Positions 1-12,472 are shown, numbered from the stretch's first letter. The stretch: DNA of 64,000 nt from Diploptera punctata (GCA_030220185.1 JASPKZ010002332.1:1674001-1738000), one strand, 5' to 3'. The notes: generated by a model from the letters alone, not told the origin. A program made the numbers and translations.

Positions 1-720
1 AGGCCTATGCTTTTATATGTTTAGTTTAATTTATTTTTATAATATGCAGTATTATATATTTTTAATCAATTGAGTTGGTGTTTACTTGATGAAAATCCAT
101 ATTTATTAAATAATTATATATTTTTGTTATTTTTTACCGTTCCTGTTAGAACATGTGATTCGTGTTTTACTTTAAATATAATGACCGAGAAATGTTAGTA
201 AAAGATGGTTTTTGAAATATTAGTCAACATTCACAGCCTTCAAACTAACAATAGATAACGGTTAAATTGCAAGAAAAGAGGGTTGTACGCAGGCCACATT
301 CCTTTCCTATTCATAAAAGTACAAAATACTAAAAGAAAAACAGGGGTAAACAAACTATCTGAAATCCATTTGTGATAAAACGCAGAGTATGCATGGTCTG
401 GGTAATCAGATTTAAAATCCAATGCAGCCGGAGTAGCGCTGGGGAGATTTAAATGGGTTTCCAGTGAACTTACCTGGCGCTTTAAACGTATCTTCAATGG
501 GTTAAGGATGACGTGGTTGAAAGTTTCAGTAAGACAACTTCAACCAGAATTCATTCTGTGCCTCAAGCTATGGATGGTATTACATTTAACCACCTCCAGG
601 AAGTTTAGGGACTAGGACCATGAGATTTCGCACCTTACATATAATTTGAATGATTTTTTTTATTGCAGTGCTAATAAGTGAAAGAATCTCGTATCGGTTC
701 CTAACTATTTATTTAACTTT
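1..720. other. AT-rich stretch with no recognisable gene
   Basis: I see no coding similarity, structural RNA or clear repeat boundary here. Short open frames such as the one at 240-497 on the minus strand have no recognisable motifs. Confidence 0.4.
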
Positions 721-745
721 CACAGGGAAAGAACACTATGAGGTT

Positions 746-1215
746 AATTTAAGAATTAAATTAATGTTTTTATTACCTCACATCATATCCTTTTTCTTCT
801 AGACTGCAGTTTCGAAGCTTATCTCCATCGTCAGTAGCCTCAGGTCAACCGGTGTTATGTCGTTTCTTGTTGGTTTTCTTCTTAATTATACCGGTGGACA
901 GATGGACTTCTGGATCAGGTCAAATATTTGCAGGAGTTTCGAAATTCATGAGTTTATCTTTCTTGTTTTTTTGGATGTGGATTTTTTCCCACATCCAAAA
1001 AAACAAGAATGATAAACTCATGAATTTCGAAACTCCCGCAAATTTTTATCTGATCCAGAGGTTCATCTGTCCATTGATAGAATTAAGAAGAAAACTGCCA
1101 AGAAACGACAGAACACCGGTTGACTAGAGGCTACTGACGATGGAGATAAGCTGCAGTCTAGAAGAAAAAGGATATGAGGTGAGATAATAAGAACATTAAT
1201 TTAATTTCTAACTGT
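746..1215 (-). mobile_element. Penelope-like hairpin element H1
   Basis: Arms of about 200 bp (about 750-980 and 989-1213) form an inverted repeat around an 8-base spacer at 981-988. The right arm, read on the + strand, encodes a tail (MNFETPANFYLIQRF) resembling the C-terminal end of Penelope-like proteins seen elsewhere in this window. Both arms contain the family motif ATGAGGTGAG or its complement. The family tail (AACCTCATAGTGTTC, read on the minus strand) lies just left of the hairpin at about 724-745, so the element points left. Imperfect flanking repeats TCCTAACTATT and TTCTAACTGTT may be a target-site duplication. The hairpin is seen directly; the Penelope assignment is inferred. Confidence 0.6.
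809..834 (-). ncRNA. hammerhead-like ribozyme core in H1
   Basis: On the minus strand the order is CTGACGA, a short helix (GGAG with CTTC), then GAAAC. This matches the conserved core of minimal hammerhead ribozymes known from Penelope-like terminal repeats. The equivalent place in the right arm (1134-1160) keeps CTGACGA but has lost the GAAAC box. Helices I and III were not modelled. Confidence 0.45.
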
Positions 1216-1454
1216 TCCTCTATATCAAACGTCTTACTATTCCTCATCCTTCCTTATTTCAGCCACCTGACTCTGGAATTCCCTCCCCTTGAATATCAAG
1301 GACTGCCTGACTCAAAAACAGTTTAAAAAGAAACTACATATTTCCTTGGGCAATACAATATATAACCGTGTTCCATGTATACTTTTATTATTCCTTTATA
1401 TTTTAAACATTCTTTACCAAGCCATTTACTTAATCTAATTATAGGTTATTATTT

Positions 1455-1505
<51 letters not shown>

Positions 1506-1879
1506 TTTTTTTTTTCTTTCTTTCCCTTGTCAACTTTATATTGTGTAGTCTATATCTTTTATGTAGCCTATCATTAATCATAATTCTTATTGTATGTATA
1601 ATTTAAACCTAGTGAAGTGGTCTTAACTCCATCAGGTAAAATAAATAAAATAAAAATAATATGTCAAGATATGAATTGTGATGCTAGTGACTTGAGATGT
1701 TAAAGAGAATTGTTAAATAAAATACTAACTACCTGCATCATTAAAACAAAGAGACTCTCTACCATGCATATTATTTAATTTAGCACTAGAAGAAGTTAGA
1801 TTACATAAAACATTAATTAAACCAGCGCTAACATAATGAGAGTGAGATTTGTACCATGACAGATATGACAAATCTCGAT

Positions 1880-2585
1880 TGGGGATTTTTTAAAGAAAGA
1901 TGTTCAGAATAATAAATGGGTATGTAAAGGAAGTTGGAGAATGGCAAGCAAGATATAATGAAGATTTATATGAATTGTATAACTCACCAAATATTATTAA
2001 AATAGACAGATTGAGATGGGCAGGACACATCCAAAGGAAGAATGAAAGTGAGATAGAATAATTATGGAAAGTAAACCAGAAAGAGTTGCGCACCGTAGTC
2101 GAGTGATTAAGGCAAGATGCCTTGGCGCAAAGTTATGGGACTTATGCTGGTTTGAGTCCCCATTGGGAAGAAATGTTCTCATGGAATTTTGGCCAGTATG
2201 GGACCAGTGCCCACCCAGCATTGTGAGGCATTTGGGTAGCTGCAATAAGAAGCGACTCCAGGTTGAGAAGACCAGCTATAACAGTTGGGGGACCCGAAAA
2301 GCTGAGACACATGTCACCCCTACACAGGCTTATGATCGTCTCTACCTCTGTGATTAACACATGTGGATGTGAGGCCAGCAGCCAGCTGGAAGATCAAGGG
2401 CCTTCTTGGTGCGCTTGGAGTTTTTTTTTTTTTTTACCCGACAGAAGAGGGAGGAGAGTTTATAGATCGAACTTGAGATAGAGGATGGATTACTTGGGAC
2501 TTAAGAGTTGATGGTTGATTGCCAGGAGAATTTTGAGGGAAGCCTTGATCCACCCAGATCATTGAGCTGATGATGATGATGACCT
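1880..2585 (+). mobile_element. RTE-like LINE 3' fragment split by a SINE
   Basis: 1890-2065 encodes the C-terminal region after a reverse transcriptase (WQARYNEDLYELYNSP, then RLRWAGHIQR), typical of RTE-type non-LTR retrotransposons. Coding similarity resumes at about 2445-2560 and ends in a GATGATGAT tail near 2567-2582. Between them sits the tRNA-derived SINE at about 2083-2440. The copy is 5'-truncated and dead. Confidence 0.6.
2083..2440 (+). mobile_element. tRNA-derived SINE, family C
   Basis: An A-box-like segment (CCGTAGTCGAGTGATTAAGG) and a B-box-like segment (GGTTTGAGTCCCC, about 2150) are spaced as in a tRNA promoter, followed by a non-tRNA body that ends in a T-run near 2420-2434. 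Part of the same body recurs inverted at 10862-10965. The element interrupts a LINE fragment. Confidence 0.55.
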
Positions 2586-2639
2586 AAAATCATTGTCATA
2601 ATCATTACCATCATCACTATGTATTAGACAAATACTATT

Positions 2640-2880
2640 CGTATATATCCATATTCTTTCTTCATGGAGATGTAGATGCACACTTAGCGGTAGTTTCATG
2701 ACCAAGCTTTGGAACATAGATCCAGGGCCGATAACATGAAGAAAAGAAAAAATCAGTTTGTGAAACACTGAAGACGGGGCAATAACCTTGAAACATATGT
2801 CCAATAAAACTATCATATGAGGTAAGAATGTTTAAAAAATACAAACTCACTTATTAAATTAAGTTATGTTTATTTCCCTA
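2640..2880 (+). mobile_element. Penelope-like 3' end without a second arm
   Basis: It carries a hammerhead-like core at 2768-2794 and then the family junction ATGAGGTAAG at about 2817-2826. No inverted partner arm is visible. It is probably a 5'-truncated or rearranged copy. The segment after its core matches the minus-strand element at 58260-58330 (GAAACATATGTCC). Confidence 0.5.
2768..2794 (+). ncRNA. hammerhead-like ribozyme core
   Basis: CTGAAGA is followed by a weak stem (GG with CC) and GAAAC. The order and spacing fit the Penelope-type core, but helix II is poor. Confidence 0.3.
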
Positions 2881-2904
2881 AAAGATTGTCAGTGAGTAAC
2901 ATGT

Positions 2905-3180
2905 GTTAAGCATGTTGCCTCAATGGACATCTAGTAGGCAACTAAGGATAGAGAAAGACAGTTAAATTTTGCTCAAAGGTATTAATTTAGGCTTGAGATT
3001 CTTTTGCGAGCCTGAAAATATTCAGACTTGGGACCAATGGCTTAAAGTCCCTTCTGGAGAACAGGTCTCTTGGATTTTTACATCCTAAAAAAATCCACCT
3101 AGATTTGAACTCACGATCTTCAGGACTAGACACAAGGAATATAACCACTAGACCACTGAGACAGACCACCATTAATATGG
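2905..3180 (-). mobile_element. tRNA-derived SINE, family B, minus strand
   Basis: The complement contains the B-box region at 3095-3115, the GGATTTTT segment and the downstream body shared with copies at 24363-24775 and 61637-62045. It is diverged. Confidence 0.6.
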
Positions 3181-3389
3181 TTTTAATTCATCTCTCTGTG
3201 TTGGTCGAGATTTTTTTCCTAGAGGGATGGTATTTCAAAATTGTTCCTGAAAGTCTGCCCTTTACCATTCTTTCTATATATCTGCTTTTTTTTTTGTCCA
3301 TAGACATAATTTCTGTCATACTGCCAAAAAATCACTTTAGAGCTTGTAAGTATTTTTAAATGTCCTCTGAGTACAGTACTAATGTTCTG

Positions 3390-3780
3390 CATAACAGGAA
3401 CATGTCAGTTCTTATTATTATTTATGGATCTGAAACATGGACAATTACAACACAAAAATCTGTCAGAATCCAAGCTGCTGAAATGAAATTCATTAGACCA
3501 ATAGTAGGATATCAAAGAACAGACAAAAAACACAACACAGAAATAAGACAGCAACTAAAAATAGAGGAATTAAACACAACAGTAATGAAATACAGAACAA
3601 ACTGGAAAGAACACCTAGCAAGGATGACTGAGAACAGAATACCAAAATCAACATACAACTATTAACTAAGAGGAAGAAGAAGTTTGGGAAGACCAAAGGA
3701 AAGATGGAAAGCGAGCAATTTGGAGCCAGAACAGGCTAGCAAAAAATTAAACCATGACGAAGAAGAAGAAGATTGCCAAA
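3390..3780 (+). mobile_element. LINE 3' coding fragment
   Basis: The translation has the order YGSETWTITTQKS, MKFIRPIVGYQRTD, NWKEHLARM, RGRRSLGRPKERW, typical of the post-RT region of insect non-LTR elements. A GAAGAAGAAGAAG tail at 3760-3772 marks the 3' end. It is related to the copies at 28488-29625 (+) and 34580-35375 (-). Confidence 0.7.
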
Positions 3781-3954
3781 AATAATTTGTTTTAGGTTCC
3801 ATAAAATATTTTCACTTGAAATTGATCTAATTATAATTAAATAGTAGGCACCAAATTTAAAGAATTGTCTTTCCAGAAAACATTTTAAAAATTGTTATTA
3901 TAACCATTATAACATAAGTTATTTTAAATTTTTGCTGTTTTCATTAACAAACTA

Positions 3955-4225
3955 ACTAACTCACTGACACTATCAAACCTGTAGGTTCATGGCCACACAG
4001 ATATACGTCTCCACACATCCCTAACCTGAGCTAATATTTTCCAATCATCCCCTGTATAATCTGCTTCCCTCAAACCATGGTTAATGTTACTCTCCACCCT
4101 CATACTTGGTCTGCTAACTAGGTGCTTTCTCTCTGGTTTTCTTACAATAAGTTCCCATGCCCCTCTTTCATTTCCCATCCATGTGACATGTCCTATCCAT
4201 TGCAGTTTGTGAGAGATCATTAAAT
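3955..4225 (-). mobile_element. RTE-like LINE 3' end, minus strand
   Basis: The minus-strand translation (LQWIGHVTWMGNERGAWEL, then YTGDDWKILAQVRDVW) matches the 3' coding end of the LINE at 51895-53250. The TTAGT/ACTCACTGAC edge at about 3950-3970 is the complement of that LINE's AGTAAGTA-type tail. Confidence 0.7.
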
Positions 4226-5785
4226 ATTATGGTACTTACTTCCTTTATTCAATGTGCCTACCCAATAGTTATAAAATTGTGAAACAAAACTTCTGAAGGT
4301 CATACAGTAATAATAATAATCTTAATGAACAATTTGCCTTATCAGTATTTAAAATATATCGTAATGTTTCAATGTATGCCCTGACATTACTAATTAATGC
4401 ATAATAATTAGAATTTTTATTGAATTTGTATTAATGGATTAGTTGACCATATCTCTCAAATAACCTGTAACCAACAAAATATATTCTTTAGGATTTTTTA
4501 TTAGTAGTATCTCCTATTGCTCTTATCCAAAGCATAGGCCTCAATGAAGCAGCTCCAGTGTACCGTATTTCGAGCCAAAACCTTCAACTCTCACCATGTC
4601 TTTCCTTCCCTTTTGGATTCCTCCTCCACACTTCCTTTCCAAGACAGTTATAGTCTTCCTCTTCTTCTCTGGTTCTGGGGTTCCAAAATAGGGCTTCTCT
4701 CTCAATAGAAATCTGCTTCTTCCCATGAGTATGACATTTTTTATTTAATTCCCAGTAGTTTTGAAAATAGCAATTCATTTGCAAACATCATCATCTGTAA
4801 CACTACAGTCCTTTTAGTAAATTACCTCCAAACAATTCTAAGGCATTTCTGTCTACCCTCAGCCATTCTTCTTTAACTTCTGACAAAGATTCTGATCTAC
4901 AAAGAAAAGAAAAAAAATCAAATAAACTTTGTAAGTTACTTTGCTTGTGATGTATGATATAGCTATGGAACTTCCTCTCCCAACTTATCCACTTTGCTCT
5001 TCTTAATCCAGCAATAAACTCCCATTCAGTATGTCAAAATAATCCAAATTATCTTCTTTATTGAACACCCCAAAAAGGAAAACCAGCTTTTGAGCTTTTT
5101 TTCTTTTTATTTAAGGAATTTTAGAGATGGTTTCGTTAAGATACCAGTATTTAAATGTTTTAATTTTTTTTTATTTTACTTTTCTGCAGGGGTAACAGTT
5201 ATTCATTTAGTTCATTTTACTATTCAATTTGTCTCCAAGTTTAGAATGAATTAATTCAAAAGATAAGAAAATGTGCTCAATACTAGCAGAAGAAGCCTTA
5301 GGTGTGAATAGCTGTTGAATTAAAGAAAATTCTTTGTCATTAAATTTATCCTGTTTATTCTTGACTCTTCCACCAGTCATAAACTGACATTCTCTTTGTC
5401 ACCTCAGGTTCAAATAAAGCTTTATGGAATGGTAGTATTAATTGAGCTTGGAATTTTATGATTAATGGTAACAAACAAGTTCCTGAATAACATTCTCCAG
5501 CAAAATTTAGGACAGTGTTTTTTTTTCTGAGATGAGGTCCATTTCTGTTATTTTTTTTCTTCAGATTTAACCCGTTTGACAGAATTGTGCTGGAGTTATG
5601 TCCATATTGTATTTTCTTTCAATTTTTTTCCTACAAGTCTGACCTTTAAAACTGCACATCAATTCTTTCCGCACAGAAACTGACTCTGAGATGGAGCAAT
5701 TATTTCTTTACGCGCTGATGAAATGGATTTCATCAATTATATCAAATTTTCAACATTTCCTTTTAAATTGATATTGGATTTTTTT
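4226..5785. other. AT-rich stretch with no recognised feature
   Basis: I found no motif-bearing frame, clear repeat edge or RNA gene. The open frames at 4541-4784 are low-complexity and unconvincing. Confidence 0.35.
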
Positions 5786-6470
5786 TTATTTGAAGAGAAA
5801 AATATATGTATAAATTGGGTTTTGAACCTGATATCTCTAGTTCTGTACACCAGCACACTTGACCACTAAGCTACCAGGCATTCTAATTCAAACACACATT
5901 ATTTCTCTCCTTTATTACATGAATTCCCATGCACCGAGATTAAGAACTTTTTGTTCCACACACACCTCTAGCAGCTTATTTAACAAGAAGACTTTAATGG
6001 GAATCACACACATTCATAGCCAGTGATGCTTATTTTTGATCTTAGATATTTAATTTATAACTTACTGGGTTCAAATCCAGATCCAGGCATATATTTTTCT
6101 CTTCAAAAAAAAAATTGTCATTCGATGAAGAGTGATAAATTAAATATCTAAGATATTCACTGGCTATAAATGAGGAGTGATTGCCATTAAAGTCTTCTTG
6201 TTAAAGAAGTCACTAGAGGGGTGTATGGAACAAAAAGTTCATAGTCTCGGCACATGGGAATTCATGTAATAAAGGAGAAAAATAATGCGCATTTAAATCA
6301 GAATTCCTGGTAGCTTAGTGGTCAAGAGCACTGGTGTACAGAACCAGAGACATTGAGTTTAAATTCTGATTCTGGCATATATTTTTCTCTTCAAATAAAA
6401 AAAAATTGTCATTCAGTGAGAAGTGATAAATTAAATATCTAAGATTTTGTATTGGATACTTGATGTTGCA
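5786..6470. repeat. inverted pair of tRNA-like modules (foldback)
   Basis: A minus-strand tRNA-like module (5813-5879) and a plus-strand module (6304-6377) are the ends of an inverted repeat. The arms share sequence for about 250 bp, including the segment around the AAGTCTTCTTGTT motif. A partial third module (3' half only) is at 6058-6090. Each module is followed by the tail ATTTTTCTCTTCAAA. The modules keep A-box- and B-box-like segments but carry substitutions in the acceptor stem, so they are not expected to be working tRNAs. Confidence 0.6.
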
Positions 6471-6834
6471 CAATTTTCAATCACATCATGATTTTCTTCA
6501 TACATTTTCAGTCAGCCTACATGAGCCCAATTGTCAATATAAGATTCAAGAGAGAGCACCATACTATTCGACCTAATTTCACTATGAAGGACTAGTTTGG
6601 TTGATCCACAATGACGCAAATCTGTCTATATTAATATTGGCAAAAACATGAAATACTAAACTATAGCTATAGGTTTTCACTTCTCCTGACTCCCATCAAA
6701 GTCATGACAGGATATAGGACAATTTTCTAAAAATTAGGAATAATCCCGACAAAATAGGGGATAATTGGTAACATTAGTATTACAGAGGTTACACTATGTA
6801 ATCTAGTAGTAGTAGTAGTAGTAGTCTAATGCCC

Positions 6835-7320
6835 ATTAGCTTGGATGTGTTCCATTTGCTTTCTTGCTTCCCAATAGAGTCCTGCCAGAGTTCTTGTAGG
6901 TGAAATCTTCAGAGCCTCACAGCTAGCAAGATGATCTTTGTTCATGGTAGTGTTACTGTCTTGGTACAGGATACAATTTGGAGAGTTGAAGATTCCAATT
7001 TTATGGAGGTGGTGCTGCCAGGTAGTCATGGCCTGTTAACAGTCTGAATATTGCTACTGCTTCATGTCTTGGTTGTTCAGGTATTAAGTTTTTATTCTGC
7101 GAGATAGCTGCCCATGGTTTCTCATCACTTTGTGATTTGAAGTGCTCCATCAGTTCTTTCTGGAAGTTTCTTTTAATTATAATTTTTGCAGAATAGTATG
7201 ACAGAGATTGATTTGTTTTCTGTAAAATTTTGGTGCCCTTTTTTGCTAAAAGATCCACCATTTCATTTCCATGTACCCCACAATGAGAGGGGATCCATTG
7301 GAGCTTGTCTCTTTATTTTA
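6835..7320 (-). mobile_element. LINE 3' fragment with RNase H end and zinc knuckle
   Basis: The minus-strand translation has an RNase H-like end (QWIPSHCGVHGNEMVDLLAK), then FRLLTGHDYLA, HKIGIFNSPNC and HLASCEAL, as in Jockey/I-type LINEs. The first part lies at 7001-7320 and the last at 6835-7029, joined through a frame change. It is 5'-truncated and dead. The same terminal module recurs at about 38790-39010 and inside the LINE at 52900-53133. Confidence 0.65.
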
Positions 7321-7489
7321 AGTAAATATTATTTATTATTTGAATATTGTTTCATTGCTTTGTCAGATACCCTTCACGGTCTTTAATGTCAATAATGATA
7401 TTAATATTGTTTTGAAAACTTTGAAAATTATGAAAATATGTGTCTGAATGTAGTTTTCATTTATGGCTATCATTATAATTATGTGATCT

Positions 7490-8370
7490 AGTAGGCAATG
7501 GTCTGACAAGGGAACCTTCTTCTTAGTGAATTGAAAATGCTGTATGAAAGAGGAGGCAAAAATAATTCACCAGGTGAAATATTTCCAACTGAGCTCCATA
7601 GGGACAAAAGTTATGTGACTTGAAATTTAACATGATGTCTATGGTAAGTAACTTAGGCTCGAATCTATGAACGCATTAGACCATAAAAGTCGTTCTCTGC
7701 CTGTACTCTGCTGAGAAAGTTGCATCCGAAGACGTTTTTGCATAGGCCTACTCAAAAATCTGTTAATGCAATAATAATTGTCAAAATTCCTAAGCTACCT
7801 GACGAGGTGACTTTGCAGAGAACGAATCGTGAGCAACCCGATGGGAACCGATGTAGTTTGAAACCTTGCCGCGTACCTTGTTGCTTTATCCAAGATGTCG
7901 GACCTTGAAGACTTCGATCATGTTTTCGGTATACGCGGAGAAGAGGAATTTGACAGAGTCTACCAAAGAATTCAACTGGGAGAACAGGAAAATCGGCGTA
8001 ATATCGCGCGATGCAGACATTGTCGTATACGGTATTATTTGCGGGACGCAAGCGTAAATGCGTTCCTCTAGCAGATGAAAATAATGGAAGTGGTTTTATC
8101 GCTGAGAATTCTGGATAATTTCTTGCCAATATTACGAAAACGACGACTTTCATGCATGACCAGTTAGTGGGTAGCTAATTCGATCTTTGCACTTGCTCAC
8201 GGAAAGTCAGCTCACCGGTGATTGGAAGTAATTTGAGTAGAGACTAATGTATTTGCATGCGGCCCTAAATGAAGTTGTTTTCGAAGTCACTGCATTGCAA
8301 ATCGCTATTGTGCATTTGATTTGCAAAAATTATGGATATGAACAGAGAATGATATAAACAGTAGCATTTA
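7490..8370 (+). mobile_element. long-TIR DNA transposon, deleted copy
   Basis: The left edge (TAGTAGGCAATGGTCTGACA, about 7489) matches the inverted right edge of the larger element at 14275-16625. The right part (about 8285-8370, AAGTCACTGCATTGCAAATC) matches the inner part of that element's right terminus. Inside, 7893-8070 encodes a small frame starting MSDLEDFDHVFGIRGEEEFD. This is also found inverted at 59510-59701, so it is a transposon-borne N-terminal segment, possibly PIF/Harbinger-type; the family is not proven. Confidence 0.45.
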
Positions 8371-8618
8371 GAGTAATGTTACACTGTGCAAAAGAAGAAG
8401 AGGCACTGCACCTCTTACAGATTCAAAGCAGTATTTATTTGATGTCTGAAAAATCTCTGACTCGTCCAAGTAGTTAACTATATACCAAGGGTACCAAATT
8501 GAGTTCTTAAACAAAAGAGTGGAAAACTGATACATAATAAAGAAGTGGAATTGAATTGAGTTGCCTCGGTGCCATATGTTGAAATCAGTCATTATAATGA
8601 CATCTGTGAAACCATATA

Positions 8619-10138
8619 CACTGCTCAAAAAAATTAGGGGATATTGTAGAATAACCTATTAAGACTATGTTTTTTGGAATAGTATTAGATGCAATCACTT
8701 TCTATTACTCCAAGATAATGTAAATAAGAGTTTGAAGTTGTTACGTAACCTCGGTATCACACCAGAGGCAGTGTCTGTACTGTTGATGTGAAAGGGTGGT
8801 GTGGGGGTGAATGTTTTGTTGCTCTTTTTAAATCCAGTCCAGTTTTCAGTTAGTGAAGACTTGCCTTAGGGACAGTGATGCCTCGACAACGTGATTTACC
8901 TGAACCAATGGCTTGGATGGCCGGACAAATACGGAAACAATATGTGTCAACTGGACAGACACAACAAGAGGTGGCACAAGCCATTGGGGTGGTCTCAAAG
9001 CGTGATTTCCAGTCTTTGGAATCATTTTCAAAGAACATACTGTTCACAGAAGAGCCGGACAAGGTCGACCAAGGGCAACAACAGCAAGGGATGACCGTTA
9101 CCTCTTGTTAACAGCCCGTCGAAATAGACAGCAGAATGCAACTCAACTGCGAAATACACTTCAAACAGCAAAACAGGACGCAGGGTGTCAACTCAAACTG
9201 TCCCTAATCGACTGCATGGAAGTGGTCTCTATGCCCGTAGGCCCATGGTGTGTACCAGGTTAACTCCACAACACCGTAGAGATCGCAGAAACTGGGCGGA
9301 GGAACATCGTGAGTGGAGGCATGCTGAATGGAGATCAGTTCTTTTTTCTGATGAGTCGCGGTTCAACATGGAATGTGATAGTCGGCGTGTATTCATCTGG
9401 AGAGAAAAAGGGACACGGAACAATTCAGCTTTTGTACGTGAAAGATCCCCATATGGTGGCGGTGGATTGATGGTGTAGGCAGGAGTCAGTAGTGGTGGAC
9501 GTACGGACCTCTACGTTATCCAAGGTGGTACCTTGACTGCAGTAAAGTATAGAGATGAGATTCTCCGACCTTTTGTCGTGCCTTATGCTGATGCCATAGG
9601 CGATTCTTTTCTTTTTATGGACGATAATGCACGACCCCACAGAACTGGCTTGGTGGACGACATGCTGGAAGTGGAGGGTATCGAGCGTATGCAATGGCCA
9701 GCTTCCTCCCCGGACTTAAATCCGATTGAGCATGTGTGGGATGCATTAGGCAGGTGCATTGCAGGCAGACCAGCACCTCCCACAACTGTTCCAGAGCTGC
9801 ACATTGCTCTTATGGAAGAGTGGCCACGTATCCCCCAAGAACTCATTGCTAACCTCATTGCATCAATGCCATACAGGTGTGAGGCAGTGCTGGCCGTTCG
9901 AGGAGACCATACACCATACTAAAGAAACATTTTCACCCATGTTAATGTTGCTTTGTTTGTTTGCCGTATTCCTAATCAGGATCTCTTTGACATCTGGTGT
10001 GGTACAGAGGTTACGTAATGACTTCAAACTCTTGTTGACATTCTTTTGGAGTAATAGAAAGTGATTGCATCTAATACTGTTCCTAAAAACATAGTCTTAA
10101 TAGGTTATTCTACAATATCCCCTAATTTTTTTGAGCAG
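8619..10138 (+). mobile_element. Tc1-type transposon, nearly complete
   Basis: Inverted terminal repeats of about 150 bp lie at 8619-8775 and 9985-10138. The outer end is CACTGCTCAAAAAAATTAGG, next to a TA at 8617-8618. The right end stops at GAGCAG and lacks the last bases and TA. The transposase is spread over 8878-9111, 9185-9478 and 9533-9922. It shows a helix-turn-helix N-terminus, then the catalytic motifs LFSDESRFN, MDDNARPH and SPDLNPIEHVW; the spacing from the second Asp to the Glu is 34 residues (DD34E). Lesions include frameshifts near 9000 and 9170 and an in-frame TAG at 9476-9478 where Trp is expected. It is inactive but recent. Confidence 0.88.
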
Positions 10139-10283
10139 AAGGACAGATGAAATACGTATCAAGAGGTTGAATGAAGCCAATACAGCCAAAGGGGATCAAA
10201 CCCCATTTAAACATCTTAACTAGTCAGTTACTGACACCTTGATGATTATTTCATTTGTATTTGCTGACCAGGAGTCTAGCAGG

Positions 10284-10591
10284 GGGCACGCCGTAGCGTA
10301 GTGGTTAAGGCACTGAGCTACTAGCCGGAGGGTCGAGGGTTCAAGTCCCGTTGGGGTCAGGATTTTTAAACTGACCCAAACCCTCTGGCGGCACTATGGC
10401 CCTGGGGTCGACTCAGCCTCTAACGGAAATGAGTACCAGACGCTTGTTCTGGGGGTAAAGGCGGCCGTCACGCAGGGCTGACAACCCGGCTGACATAAAG
10501 TGCCGATTGTCTAGAAAAAGTGGGAGCCTTAACCTCCTACTACCCCAAGGGCCTCCTGAGGCCTGTTGTGGGATCACTTTACTTTACTTTT
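10284..10591 (+). mobile_element. tRNA-derived SINE, family A
   Basis: It starts GGGCACGCCGTAGCGTAGTG (A box), has B box GGGTTCAAGTCCC near 10338, then a conserved body ending CACTTTACTTTACTTT. Perfect 14-bp target-site duplications AGGAGTCTAGCAGG lie at 10270-10283 and 10592-10605. Confidence 0.88.
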
Positions 10592-10861
10592 AGGAGTCTA
10601 GCAGGAGGAGAACATCATCTTCTTGTAGTGAAGAAATGTTGGGAAAAAATACTTGCAAAAGCTTGCCTTTCATATTGCCTTCTGCAAATTTGTTGAACCA
10701 GAAACATAAATGATTTAATGTTATATGGGTCAGCAGGTTTATTTTTATAGAAATGAAATACCCCATATATTTGAGAACAGGATTATAAGTTAGGATCTAT
10801 GGTCTCCTCGCAGTTCAGGTCTTATCCCATGAGATGTCTATTTATACAGGGTACTAGAAGA

Positions 10862-10965
10862 TAGTCCGATTGAGGGTCTTTCCACTTTTCAGCGGTTGCC
10901 CTTTTACCAGCCGGCTGCTGGCCCTTCACATCCACATGTGTCAATCACAGACTAGAAGATAGTGA
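10862..10965 (-). mobile_element. SINE family C fragment, minus strand
   Basis: The complement (GACACATGTGGATGTGA and following CAGCAGCCGGCTGG) matches the body of the SINE at 2083-2440. No tRNA head is present. Confidence 0.5.
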
Positions 10966-11079
10966 GTATAGAAATAATGCACATGCTGTATGAAATTAAA
11001 GCTAATATACAAACTGAACTTTGATCAATCAGTGCTGGATAACTTGTGTGTGTTATTAGAAATTTCATAAGAAGATACA

Positions 11080-11690
11080 AAACATGTGCGACTGCATATG
11101 GATTACATTTTCAACATCTGTTATAAACAAAAAAAGTAAATATACTAACGAGGGAACTGTTAACCATTGTATGCCGAAACCTACCTTGAAAATTCTCCCA
11201 AAATATCGTTCTGATGTACCAAGACCGTGTTCAAAAAATTATCTGTCACTTTTAACTACAAGGCACTAAAATCCAGCACTAAATTTCCCATTTAAACTAT
11301 AGGAAAATAATACAATTCCTGAATTGGTAGATTGGATAACTCTCACTACCTGCCATCTTTGTCGTGTCCCACCTCACTCCACTTCGCTCAGATACAAGCA
11401 GGGAGGTCCATCTGCTCCATACAGTGAGTTGCCATTGCTAGACTCTCGCTTGAATTCCTATGCCTTGCTGATAATTTTTTGGACACAGCATCGATAGTTC
11501 ACTGCCCTTCTCTGGGAGAAATTTCAAGATAGATTTTGGCATGCGATGGTTGTTTGTTCTCTTGTAAGAAAACAAATGAGAGCATTGTACATCACCGCAG
11601 ATATGTGGGTCACTTTGCCAGGAGTTGAGACATGAACTCACCAATAAACTGGCGCCATTTTCTGTTATAAAGAAAAATAACATCCCTGTA
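11080..11690. repeat. diverged foldback repeat
   Basis: The segment 11130-11260 (CGAAACCTACCTTGAAAATT region) recurs inverted at 11465-11600, with about 200 bp between. The arms are diverged. No transposase frame is visible and the family is not recognised. Confidence 0.4.
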
Positions 11691-12287
11691 TGTTTATTTA
11701 CTTAATTAATCACTGTGTAAGCCTAATTGTTATTATGATACCGGTATGTTAAGGATCCATCGTAAGTCTCCCTTTTTCTGGGAAGACAATTGTTCAAATG
11801 GAGGTCTCTATATATCTTAGGTAAAAATGCTGATACATTTGTAGCAGGGGCGACTATTGAGGGGGTTGGGTGGCGTCGCTCCCCCTAACATTCAAATTTA
11901 TTAAATTTATGTATTTAGGAATTATATTTTTAATTCTTATTTCTAGTCATTTGTTTAAAATTGATGTGATTTCTTTGTAACTAATGTTATATCACGATAC
12001 TTTATTTCAGGATTAAACGAAACCAGTGCACAGTTATCCAGAATGCGAAAAAATCGGCAAAAATCTGGAATCACTATTTTGATTTCAAATCATTCCACGT
12101 GTGTAAGATTAACAATTTTAAGAGTAAAAAAAAATCTGGGTCTGTATACTTGATACGAGGGCCTTTAATTAATTGTTATAGGCTTATGCAAAGTATTCAT
12201 TATGACTGATTTAACAAACACAATTTATTTGCGGAGATACTTTGAAAAATATATTAATCTAGTCTTATGCATTTAGAAAATAATGAT

Positions 12288-12289
12288 AA

Positions 12290-12340
<51 letters not shown>

Positions 12341-12342
12341 AT
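12288..12342. repeat. AAAT microsatellite
   Basis: An uninterrupted run of AAAT units. Confidence 0.95.
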
Positions 12343-12470
12343 ATAAATATCCTCAACTCGTGTCCAACTCAGGATCGGGTCGAGAGATGAGATGAGCCCC
12401 TATATGTAGAGGCCTGTGAATGACAAAGATGCAGGCTGACCACACCTGACACATATTATGGGAAAATAAC

Positions 12471-12472
12471 AA

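Noticed and set aside
7866..8057. Frame overlapping the long-TIR transposon, MPRTLLLYPRC
   Set aside because: The frame shared between the two independent copies is the one starting MSDLEDFDHV, so this one is a shadow.
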